The notes beneath the pieces are model-generated. The model worked only from the letters and a program-made list of their open reading frames with translations, did not search any database and was not told where the DNA came from. This document shows, in pieces, positions 44,744-51,985 of a DNA stretch of 64,000 nucleotides. Location of the stretch: positions 3,038,001 to 3,102,000 of the forward strand of contig NZ_CP019038.1 in NCBI RefSeq assembly GCF_001941825.1. The letters run 5' to 3'. The number at the start of each line of letters is the position of its first letter. Position 1 is the first letter of the stretch. Origin of the DNA: Massilia putida. Its GTDB lineage: Bacteria > Pseudomonadota > Gammaproteobacteria > Burkholderiales > Burkholderiaceae_D. The translations under genes and the position numbers were made by a program.

Positions 44744-45925
44744 TCACACCTGATACAGCGTGACGACGCACGCGCCGCCCAGCCCCAGATTGTGCTGCAG
44801 CGCCGTGCGCGCGCCTTCGACCTGGCGCGCGCCCGCGGTGCCGCGCAGCTGGTGCGTCAGTTCGAAGCATTGGGCGAGACCCGTCGCGCCGAGCGGGTGC
44901 CCCTTCGACAGCAGGCCGCCGGACGGATTCGTGACGACTTTACCGCCGTATGTGTTGTCGCCGTCGCGGATGAATTTGTCGGCACCGCCTTCCGGGCACA
45001 GGCCCAGCGCCTCGTAGGTGATCAACTCGTTGTGCGCGAAGCAGTCGTGCAGTTCGACGACGTCCAGGTCGTCGGGGCCGATGCCCGCCTGCTCGTAGAC
45101 TTTATTCGCGGCTCCCCGGCTCATGTCGTAGCCGACGAGGCGCATCATGTCGTTCGAGTCGAACGTGCCGGGACGGTCCGTCGTCATCGCCTGCGCGGCG
45201 ATGTGGACGTCGGCGCGCAGGCCGCGCTTCTTCGCGAAGTCCTCCGACACCAGCACGGCCGCGGCGGCGCCGCAGGTGGGCGGACAAGCCATCAGCCGGG
45301 TCATCACGCCGGGCCAGATCGCGGGGGCATCCAGCACGTCCTGGCTGCTCACCTCCTTGCGGAACAGGGCCAGCGGATTGTTCACGGCGTGCCGGCTGGC
45401 CTTGGCGCGGATGCGCGCGAAGGCTTCCAATGGCGTGCCGTATTTTTCCATGTGCGCGAGGCCGGCGCCGCCGAAGTAGCGCAGCGCCAGCGGGATCTCG
45501 GGCTTGCCGACGAGGCGGTCGGTGACGGCGTCGAAGTCGTCGAACGGCGCGGGACGGTCGGTGAACACGGACGCCAGCGCGCCGGGGCTCATCTGCTCGA
45601 AGCCCAGCACGAGCACGCAGTCGGCCGCCCCGCCCTGCACGGCCTGGCGCGCGAGATACAGCGCGGTGGAGCCCGTGGAGCAGTTGTTGTTGACGTTGAC
45701 GATCGGGATGCCCGTCATGCCGACGCCGTACAAGGCTTTCTGGCCGCAGGTGGAATCACCGTAGACATAGCCGGCATAGGCCTGCTCGACCTCGGTCCAG
45801 GCGATGCCCGCATCTTCCAGCGCGGCGCGCGCGGCCAGCGCGCCCATCTCGTGGTACGGGGCGCTCGCCCCCGGTTTGGCGAACGGGATCATCCCGACAC
45901 CGGTCACATGGACTTTGCGGCTCAT
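44744..45925 (-). CDS. Thiolase family protein (SCP-x-like)
   Basis: Thiolase-fold enzyme of 393 residues related to the SCP-x thiolases that cleave branched 3-ketoacyl-CoAs. It has VHVTGVGMIPFAKPG, the nucleophile Cys in NNNCSTGSTALYLA, VVELHDCFAHNELI and HPLGATGLAQCFELT. The ATG at 45925 has GAGGAG before it. First gene of the operon; a TTGAAA-N16-TATAAT promoter with two TetR-type operators controls it. Confidence 0.9.
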   Translation of the reverse strand: MSRKVHVTGVGMIPFAKPGASAPYHEMGALAARAALEDAGIAWTEVEQAYAGYVYGDSTCGQKALYGVGMTGIPIVNVNNNCSTGSTALYLARQAVQGGAADCVLVLGFEQMSPGALASVFTDRPAPFDDFDAVTDRLVGKPEIPLALRYFGGAGLAHMEKYGTPLEAFARIRAKASRHAVNNPLALFRKEVSSQDVLDAPAIWPGVMTRLMACPPTCGAAAAVLVSEDFAKKRGLRADVHIAAQAMTTDRPGTFDSNDMMRLVGYDMSRGAANKVYEQAGIGPDDLDVVELHDCFAHNELITYEALGLCPEGGADKFIRDGDNTYGGKVVTNPSGGLLSKGHPLGATGLAQCFELTHQLRGTAGARQVEGARTALQHNLGLGGACVVTLYQV

Positions 45926-45967
45926 CGTCGTCTCCTCGAGCACATGCTCTGTTATGGTCTGCAAACT

Positions 45968-45981
45968 AGGTCACTCGACCT
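45968..45981. promoter_or_regulatory. TetR-type operator 1 (AGGTC-N4-GACCT)
   Basis: AGGTCACTCGACCT, an inverted repeat immediately after the predicted start of the thiolase operon. Its twin is at 45996; centres are 28 bp apart. Confidence 0.7.
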
Positions 45982-45990
45982 GCTCAACCG

Positions 45991-46018
45991 ATTATAGGTC
46001 AGACGACCTGTTTTTCAA
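45991..46018 (-). promoter_or_regulatory. Sigma-70 promoter of the thiolase operon
   Basis: On the minus strand TTGAAA (46018-46013), 16-bp spacer, TATAAT (45996-45991). Operator 2 fills most of the spacer, so repressor binding would block polymerase. Confidence 0.75.
45996..46009. promoter_or_regulatory. TetR-type operator 2 (AGGTC-N4-GACCT)
   Basis: AGGTCAGACGACCT, the same dyad as operator 1 with different central bases. It overlaps the -10 edge and spacer of the thiolase promoter and lies 35 bp before the TetR start, so it may also control tetR. Confidence 0.7.
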
Positions 46019-46043
46019 AGCGTGCCGTGCGATAATCGTGTCC

Positions 46044-46679
46044 ATGACTCCCACGCTCGACCAGACCCTGCGCAACAAGTCTTCCCTCACGACCGAAAAA
46101 GGCTGGGAGCGCGTGCACGCGATCCTGCAGGCCGCGCGTCGGCTGCTTGCCGCGGACGGCTATGCCGGCCTGTCGATGCGCAAGGTGGCCGCCGAGGCGG
46201 GCATGACCCTGTCGAACGTCCAGCACTATTACAACAGTAAAGAGGTCTTGCTGGAGGCCGTGCTGCTGTCCACGATGGACGAATTCCAGGCCAAGATGGA
46301 CCGCATCTCGGCCGAGATGAGCGACCGCCCGCGCCTGGACCAGTTCCTGTCGACGGCGGACATGTTCCTGGAAGAGATCACGGACCCGGTCACGCACGCG
46401 CTGTTCTTCGAGATCTGGGCGCTGGCGTCGCGCAACGCGTTCGCCTCCAGCCTCATGGACCGTATGCTGGGGCGCGAGCGCAAGACCGTCTACAACCTGA
46501 TCCGCGGGATGAATCCGACCATCTCCGACGAGGAATACATGCAGCGCGCGATCCTGATGGTGGCGCAGATCGAAGGGCTGATGCTGTTCCGCCTGGACCG
46601 CGAATCGCGCGGCGCGCAGTTCCTGGCCGTGCGGGCGGCGGTGCGCAAGGCGTTGCTCAACCTCGCCACCGTCCCGTAA
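46044..46679 (+). CDS. TetR/AcrR family regulator
   Basis: Repressor of 211 residues. The DNA-binding domain is LSMRKVAAEAGMTLSNVQHYYNSKEVLLEAV (helix-turn-helix about 35-65); the rest is a helical ligand domain. Divergent from the thiolase operon with two matching dyads between them, so the likely ligand is an acyl-CoA and the target that operon. The start at 46044 leaves the HTH at the usual place. Followed by a perfect palindrome. Confidence 0.9.
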   Translation: MTPTLDQTLRNKSSLTTEKGWERVHAILQAARRLLAADGYAGLSMRKVAAEAGMTLSNVQHYYNSKEVLLEAVLLSTMDEFQAKMDRISAEMSDRPRLDQFLSTADMFLEEITDPVTHALFFEIWALASRNAFASSLMDRMLGRERKTVYNLIRGMNPTISDEEYMQRAILMVAQIEGLMLFRLDRESRGAQFLAVRAAVRKALLNLATVP

Positions 46680-46684
46680 TGGAC

Positions 46685-46715
46685 GTAGGGTGGACGGCGG
46701 CGCCGTCCACCCTAC
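46685..46715. repeat. Perfect palindrome after tetR
   Basis: GTAGGGTGGACGGC and GCCGTCCACCCTAC form a 14-bp stem with a GGC loop. No T-run follows. It resembles intergenic GTAGGGTGG-type repeats and may act as a bidirectional processing or termination site. Confidence 0.6.
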
Positions 46716-46770
46716 CGGACGCGCCCCGATTGTCGAATATACTGGTCCGGTTCAAGATAAGGGAGCCCGG

Positions 46771-48465
46771 ATGGACCACGACATCAGCCTGATCACCACC
46801 ATCGCCGCCGCCCTCGGTCTCGGCCTGCTGTTCGGCATGCTCGCCGTGCGCCTGCGCCTGCCGGCCCTGGTCGGCTATCTGGCCGCCGGCGTCATCATCG
46901 GCCCCGCCACGCCCGGCTTCGTCGCCGACGTGCATCTCGCCTCGCAGCTGGCCGAGATCGGCGTGATGCTGCTGATGTTCGGCGTCGGGCTGCATTTCTC
47001 GCTGGACGACCTGCTCGAAGTGAAAGGCATCGCGCTGCCCGGCGCCGTGCTGCAGATCGCGGTGGCGACCCTGCTCGGCATCGGCCTCACGCATCTGTGG
47101 GGCTGGGACCTCGGGGCCGGCCTCGTGTTCGGCCTCGCGCTGTCCGTCGCGAGCACGGTGGTGCTGCTGCGCGCGCTGGAAGACCGCGGCCAGCTCGATT
47201 CCTTCAACGGCCGCATCGCCGTCGGCTGGCTCGTCGTGGAAGACCTCGTGACGGTGCTCGTGCTCGTGCTGCTGCCCGCGCTCGCGGGACCGCTGGGCGG
47301 CAAGGGCGACAGCGGCGGTTCGCTGTGGCTCTCGCTCGGCAAGACCTTGCTGCAGGTCGGCGCGTTCGTCGCCTTCATGCTGATCGTGGGCCGCAAGCTC
47401 TTCCCGTGGTTCCTGTGGCGCGTAGCGAAGACCGGCTCGCGCGAGCTGTTCACGCTGGCCGTGATCGCGGCGGCCGTCGGCATTGCCTACGGCTCGTCGC
47501 ATTTGTTCGGCGTATCGTTCGCGCTGGGCGCCTTCTTCGCCGGCATGGTGTTGCGCGAGTCGGAGCTGAGCCACCGCGCGGCGGAAGAAACGCTGCCGCT
47601 GCGCGACGCGTTCTCCGTGCTGTTCTTCGTCTCCGTCGGCATGCTGTTCGATCCGCGCGTGCTGGTCGAGAGCCCGCTGGAAGTACTGGGCGTCGTCGCC
47701 ATCATCCTCGTCGGCAAATCGCTGGCCGCGTTCCTTCTCGTGCTGGCGCTGCGCTATCCGGTCAATACGGCGATCACGGTGTCCGCGAGCCTCGCGCAGA
47801 TCGGCGAATTCTCGTTCATCCTGGCCGCCCTCGGCATCTCGCTCGGCCTGCTGCCGGAAATGGGCCAGAACCTGATCCTCGCGGGCGCCATCATCTCGAT
47901 CGCCGTGAATCCGCTGATGTTCAAGCTGGCCGGCCCGCTGCAAAACTGGTTGCGCGAAAAATCCGAACACGCCCGCAAGCTGGAGCGCTCGCCCGATCCG
48001 CTGGCCGAGCTGCCGATGACGGTCACGCACGAGCGCCTGACGGGCCAGGTGGTGCTGGTCGGCTACGGCCGCGTGGGCAAGCGCATCGCGCAAGAGCTGG
48101 ACAGCCAGGGCGTGCATTACGTGGTGGCCGAGCAGAACCGCGACATCGTCGACGCCCTGCGCCGGCGCGACCAGCCGGCCGTGGCGGGCAACGCGGCGGA
48201 GCCGGGCGTGCTGATCCAGGCCCATATCGCGCGCGCCGCCATGCTCGTGATCGCGACGCCGGACACGTTCCACGTGCGCGCGATGGTGGAGACGGCCAAG
48301 GCCCTCAACCCCGCCATCCGCTGCGTGGTCCGCACGCACAACGAGGAAGAGGCGCGCCTGCTGCGCGAGGAAACGGGCGGCACGGTCCTCGTCGGCGAAC
48401 ACGAACTGGCGCGCAGCATGACGCGCCACGTGCTGGACGGGTTAGCGCTCGCGCAGGCACACTGA
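46771..48465 (+). CDS. Monovalent cation:proton antiporter (KefB/YbaL-like) with TrkA-N domain
   Basis: Inner-membrane antiporter of 564 residues. About 12 hydrophobic segments fill residues 5-390 (ALGLGLLFGMLAVRLRLPAL, LAEIGVMLLMFGVGLHFSL, SFALGAFFAGMVLRESELS). The C-terminal Rossmann TrkA-N domain (QVVLVGYGRVGKRIAQEL) senses nucleotides. This domain order matches YbaL/KefB rather than Nha types. The stop overlaps the end of the convergent DUF2182 gene by 24 bp. Confidence 0.9.
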   Translation: MDHDISLITTIAAALGLGLLFGMLAVRLRLPALVGYLAAGVIIGPATPGFVADVHLASQLAEIGVMLLMFGVGLHFSLDDLLEVKGIALPGAVLQIAVATLLGIGLTHLWGWDLGAGLVFGLALSVASTVVLLRALEDRGQLDSFNGRIAVGWLVVEDLVTVLVLVLLPALAGPLGGKGDSGGSLWLSLGKTLLQVGAFVAFMLIVGRKLFPWFLWRVAKTGSRELFTLAVIAAAVGIAYGSSHLFGVSFALGAFFAGMVLRESELSHRAAEETLPLRDAFSVLFFVSVGMLFDPRVLVESPLEVLGVVAIILVGKSLAAFLLVLALRYPVNTAITVSASLAQIGEFSFILAALGISLGLLPEMGQNLILAGAIISIAVNPLMFKLAGPLQNWLREKSEHARKLERSPDPLAELPMTVTHERLTGQVVLVGYGRVGKRIAQELDSQGVHYVVAEQNRDIVDALRRRDQPAVAGNAAEPGVLIQAHIARAAMLVIATPDTFHVRAMVETAKALNPAIRCVVRTHNEEEARLLREETGGTVLVGEHELARSMTRHVLDGLALAQAH

Positions 48466-49029
48466 TTCCGTGACCACGACGGCGATGGCGCAGATCATCG
48501 TGCTTCGCTCCATGATGCCGGCGGCCAGCAATACGACGGTGAGACCCGCGCACCGCCGGACGCAATGGCCGCCCAGGCGCGCGCCCCGCAGCAGCGCCGC
48601 GGTGCAGACGGGCGGACCAGGCGGGACCGGATGCGCCGGACGAGGGCGCAACGCTGCAACGTGCCAGGCGGCGCCCGCCACGCCGGCCGCCGCCGCCAGC
48701 GCGGGCATCATCCGCGCCAGCGCGGGCATGGTCAGCAGCAGCTGCGCGACGGCCGCGCCGGCCAGGTACACGGGCAGGCCGGACGCCGTCCAGGCCGCGG
48801 CCCAGGCCACGCCGGCGGCCGCGGTGAGCAGGAACGCCCTTCCCGTCCCGACAAGTGCGGCCCGGTAGCGCCGCAACGGCGCCACGGCGAGCGGCAGCAT
48901 CATCGGCACCATCATCAGCGCCCACATCCGCGTAAAGCCGGCCGCGGCACCGATCCACGACTGGCCGCACATCGGCAGCCACATGGCCGACATGGTCCAC
49001 CCGCCGGGCATCGGTATGCTGCCCATCAT
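48442..49029 (-). CDS. DUF2182 integral membrane protein
   Basis: The 195-residue protein has about five hydrophobic segments and the DUF2182 signature FTRMWALMMVPMMLPLAVAPL. The family is annotated as predicted metal-binding, with no proven function. It overlaps the upstream DUF899 stop (ATGATGA), which gives translational coupling, so the two are one unit. The start could also be the ATG at 49059, but the overlap supports 49029. Confidence 0.78.
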   Translation of the reverse strand: MMGSIPMPGGWTMSAMWLPMCGQSWIGAAAGFTRMWALMMVPMMLPLAVAPLRRYRAALVGTGRAFLLTAAAGVAWAAAWTASGLPVYLAGAAVAQLLLTMPALARMMPALAAAAGVAGAAWHVAALRPRPAHPVPPGPPVCTAALLRGARLGGHCVRRCAGLTVVLLAAGIMERSTMICAIAVVVTESVCLRER

Positions 49030-49820
49030 CGCACGGGGTATTCGTCGTGCCGCCGCCACCAGACGCCGCTCTCGTTGCGGCCTTTAGGCGCGCGGTCCAG
49101 CCACGGGTACATGCCCCACAGCGCGTCGAGGCCGCGCGCGTAGGTCGAGTACGTGTGATACACGACGCCGTCCTCCTGCACGAACGCGCTCAGGCCCGGC
49201 CGCTCGCGCGTGTAGGTGGCGAGGTCGGTGCCGGTCGATGCGGCCTGCAGCGCCGCCGGACTGGCGCTGTCCTGCATCGTCCACTGGGTCTTGACGGATG
49301 ACTGCATCGGCGGCTCGCGGCGGTAGTTGTACTCGATGCCGCCTTCGCGCTGCTGCGCCTCGCTGAACCAGACGTTGAAGTCGGCGTTGAAGTCCGCTGC
49401 GCCGCCCTGGTGCGAGGTCGCCCACGGGAACGTCCATCCCATGCGCTCCTTGTAGGCGCGCAGCTTGGCTTGCGGCGCGCGCGACACCGCCATCAGCATC
49501 ACGTCGTGGTTGGCCAGGTGCGTGGCGATGCCGTTGAAGCCGTCGGCGATCGCCGAGCAGGACGGGCAGCCCGCGGTGTAGTCGACGCCGAACATGAAGT
49601 GGTAGACAAGCAGTTGCGAACGGCCCTGGAACAGGTCGGCCAGCGATGCGGTGCCGCCCTCGGTGTCGAAGCGGTAATCCTTGTCGATGCGGACCCAGGG
49701 CAGTGCCTGCCGCTGGCGCGCCAGCTCGTCGCCGCGGTGCGTGAGCTCGCGCTCCGCCTCCCACAGCCACAGCCGCGCGGCCAGCCATTCGTCCCGGGTT
49801 CCCGTCTGATGTGTGGTCAT
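49026..49820 (-). CDS. DUF899 thioredoxin-like family protein
   Basis: Cytosolic protein of 264 residues: LWEAERELTHRGDELARQRQALPW, then YRFDTEGGTASLADLFQGRSQL, VYHFMFGVDYTAGCPSCSAI, GWTFPWATSHQGGAADFNADF and HTYSTYARGLDALWGMYPWLDRAP, all hallmarks of DUF899, a thioredoxin-fold family of unknown role with a CxxC (GCPSCS). AAAGGA precedes the ATG at 49820. A MITE-like repeat begins 20 bp before it. Confidence 0.88.
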   Translation of the reverse strand: MTTHQTGTRDEWLAARLWLWEAERELTHRGDELARQRQALPWVRIDKDYRFDTEGGTASLADLFQGRSQLLVYHFMFGVDYTAGCPSCSAIADGFNGIATHLANHDVMLMAVSRAPQAKLRAYKERMGWTFPWATSHQGGAADFNADFNVWFSEAQQREGGIEYNYRREPPMQSSVKTQWTMQDSASPAALQAASTGTDLATYTRERPGLSAFVQEDGVVYHTYSTYARGLDALWGMYPWLDRAPKGRNESGVWWRRHDEYPVR

Positions 49821-49839
49821 GGTCTTTCCTTTGGTGGTT

Positions 49840-49961
49840 GGGAACGTCGAAAAACCTGCTGCGCGTTTGCAGATTTGACCCGCGATGCTCGCTGTGCTTC
49901 TCGTACAGCTGCGCTTCTCGGTCAAATCTGCTGCCGCTCGCAACGGTTTTTCGAGGTCCCC
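49840..49961. repeat. Inverted-repeat element (MITE-like), copy 1
   Basis: 122 bp with ends GGGAACGTCGAAAAACC and GGTTTTTCGAGGTCCCC (15 of 17 complementary) and an inner perfect 12-bp inverted repeat, GCAGATTTGACC (49869) and GGTCAAATCTGC (49920). No coding capacity. It sits between divergent DUF899 and the HTH gene. Confidence 0.75.
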
Positions 49962-50032
49962 GGTTGAAGGTGCGGTGTTATATTAGGAGCGGCACAACAC
50001 ACGACGGGAGTGACAAGTTTGGCGCGATTCCG

Positions 50033-51253
50033 ATGGACTCGATGATCACGGCAGCCGCCCTGTCCCTGGCGCGCGGCGACCCGCTCGGCGCGCTGGACCG
50101 CGTCGCCTTGCGTGACGATGCGCCCGCGCTCGCATTGCGCGGCATCGCGATGGCGCAGCTGGGCGATCTCGCGCGCGCCCGCCAGCTGGTGCGCCGCGCC
50201 GCCCGCGCCTTCGGTGCGAAAGAAGCCGTCGCGCGCGCACGTTGCCTGCTCGCCGAGGCCGAGATCGCGCTCGCCGTGCGCGACCTCGACCCATGTGCAG
50301 TGCTCCTCGCCGACGCGCACCGCACGCTGGACGAGCACGGCGACCACGCCAATGCCGCGCACGCCCGCTACCTGGATATCCGCCGCCTGCTGCTGATGGG
50401 CCGCCTCGACGATGCCGAACAGCGCCTGGCCGCGCTGGACCCGGCCGGCATGCCGCGCGCCCTGCGCGCCGCGCACGAGCTGACCGCGGCCGGCATCGCG
50501 ATGCGCCGCATGCGCTCACAGGCGGCGCGTGCGGCGCTCGCCCGCGCGGGCGCCCATGCGCGCGCCGCCGGCATCGCCGCCCTCGGCGCCGAGATCGGCT
50601 GGGCGGAGCGCCTGCTCGATGCGCCGGCAGCCAGGCTCATCACGCCGATCGGGGCGCGCGACGTGCTGCTCGATGAGGTGGAGAGGCTGATGTCATCCAC
50701 GGCGCTGGTGGTCAACGGCTGCCTGCATGCCGTGCACCACCTCGCCCTGGAAATCCCGCTGGCCCGGCGGCCGGTCCTGTTCGCGCTGGTCCGTACGCTG
50801 GCCGAGGCCTGGCCGCAGGACGCACCGCGCGAAACGCTGATCCTGGCCGCGTTCCGCATCCGCCATCCCGACGAGACGGACCGCGCCCGCCTGCGCGTCG
50901 AGATGGGCCGCCTGCGAACCGTGCTGCGCGGCGCGGCAAGCGTGCGCGCCACGCCGCGCGGCTTCCAGCTGGTGCCGCGCGACGGCCATGAAGTCGCCGT
51001 GCTCGCCCGGCCCGTGGACGACGACCACGCACCCGTGCTGGCGTTGCTGGCGGACGGCGAGGCGTGGTCCAGCTCCGCGCTCGCGCTGGCATTGGGAACC
51101 AGCCAGCGCACCATTCAGCGCTCCCTGGAAGCGCTGGCGGCGGCCGGCAAGATCCAGGCGTTCGGACAGGGCCGCGCGCGCCGCTGGTCGATGTTGCCCT
51201 TGCCCGGTTTCGCGACAAACTTGTTACTCCCGACCGCGCTGGGCGTTCAATAA
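50033..51253 (+). CDS. TPR-like, winged-helix transcriptional regulator
   Basis: The 406-residue protein has an N-terminal half of TPR-like helical repeats (ALRGIAMAQLGDLARARQLV, LDIRRLLLMGRLDDAEQRL), a middle part like a BTAD/OmpR-style DNA-binding domain (HPDETDRARLRVEMGRLRTV, VRATPRGFQLVPRD), and a C-terminal helix-turn-helix (LALALGTSQRTIQRSLEALA). No signal or membrane segment. It is divergent from DUF899-DUF2182 and 9 bp ahead of the beta-propeller gene, so it probably controls both. The ATG at 50033 has no strong ribosome site. Confidence 0.75.
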   Translation: MDSMITAAALSLARGDPLGALDRVALRDDAPALALRGIAMAQLGDLARARQLVRRAARAFGAKEAVARARCLLAEAEIALAVRDLDPCAVLLADAHRTLDEHGDHANAAHARYLDIRRLLLMGRLDDAEQRLAALDPAGMPRALRAAHELTAAGIAMRRMRSQAARAALARAGAHARAAGIAALGAEIGWAERLLDAPAARLITPIGARDVLLDEVERLMSSTALVVNGCLHAVHHLALEIPLARRPVLFALVRTLAEAWPQDAPRETLILAAFRIRHPDETDRARLRVEMGRLRTVLRGAASVRATPRGFQLVPRDGHEVAVLARPVDDDHAPVLALLADGEAWSSSALALALGTSQRTIQRSLEALAAAGKIQAFGQGRARRWSMLPLPGFATNLLLPTALGVQ

Positions 51254-51262
51254 AATGACGGC

Positions 51263-51892
51263 ATGAAAACGACACCTGCCCACATCGTCCGCGAATACGG
51301 ACCCTTCGACGACAAGCCCGGCGTGCATGGCGTCTCCTTCGACGGCAAGCAGCTCTGGTTCGCATCCGGCGACCACGTGAATGCGGTCGATCCCGACAGC
51401 GGCCGGCTGCGCCGCTCCCTCGCCGTCCAGGCCCATGCGGGGACGGCCTTCGACGGCCGTTACCTGTACCAGATCGCGGACAGCCGCATCCAGAAGATCG
51501 ACCCGGACACGGGCGCGGTCCTGTCGAGCATCCCGACACCGGAAGGCGGCGGTGCCGGCCTGACGTGGGCCGAAGGCTCGCTGTGGATCGGCCAGCACCG
51601 CGCCCGCAAGATCCACCGTCTCGACCCGGAGACCGGGGCGATCCTGAATACGATCGAATCGAAGCGCTTCGTCACCGGCGTGACGTGGTTGAACGGCGAG
51701 CTGTGGCACGCCACCTGGGAAAACGAACAGAGCGATTTGCGCCAGGTCGATCCGCGCACCGGCGACGTGCTGCAAAGCGTCGAGATGCCGCCCGGCGTGC
51801 TGGTATCCGGTCTCGAATCCGACGGCGCGGACCGCTTCTTCTGCGGCGGTGGCGGCAGCGGCAAGATCCGCGTCGTGCGGCGCCCGGAATAA
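51263..51892 (+). CDS. Beta-propeller protein (Vgb/glutamine-cyclotransferase-like)
   Basis: The 209-residue protein contains repeated blade-like units of the G-x-x-L-W-x-A/D type: FDGKQLWFASGDHVNAVDPD, FDGRYLYQIADSRIQKIDPD, WAEGSLWIGQHRARKIHRLD and WLNGELWHATWENEQSDLRQ. No signal peptide. The repeats match small beta-propeller proteins of the Vgb or glutamine-cyclotransferase kind; the activity is unassigned. It is likely co-transcribed with the regulator. Confidence 0.75.
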   Translation: MKTTPAHIVREYGPFDDKPGVHGVSFDGKQLWFASGDHVNAVDPDSGRLRRSLAVQAHAGTAFDGRYLYQIADSRIQKIDPDTGAVLSSIPTPEGGGAGLTWAEGSLWIGQHRARKIHRLDPETGAILNTIESKRFVTGVTWLNGELWHATWENEQSDLRQVDPRTGDVLQSVEMPPGVLVSGLESDGADRFFCGGGGSGKIRVVRRPE

Positions 51893-51906
51893 AAGTAAAA
51901 GGCGAA

Positions 51907-51937
51907 AAAAAACGGCGGACATCGCTGTCCGCCGCAT
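51907..51937 (-). terminator. Rho-independent terminator after the FtsH-like gene
   Basis: On the minus strand GGCGGACA and TGTCCGCC pair perfectly with a 4-nt loop and are followed by TTTTTTTT. It is 49 bp past the protease stop. Confidence 0.8.
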
Positions 51938-51985
51938 TAACTTGAGTGCTACCTCAAGACCATCAAACAACCACCAAACTTTATC

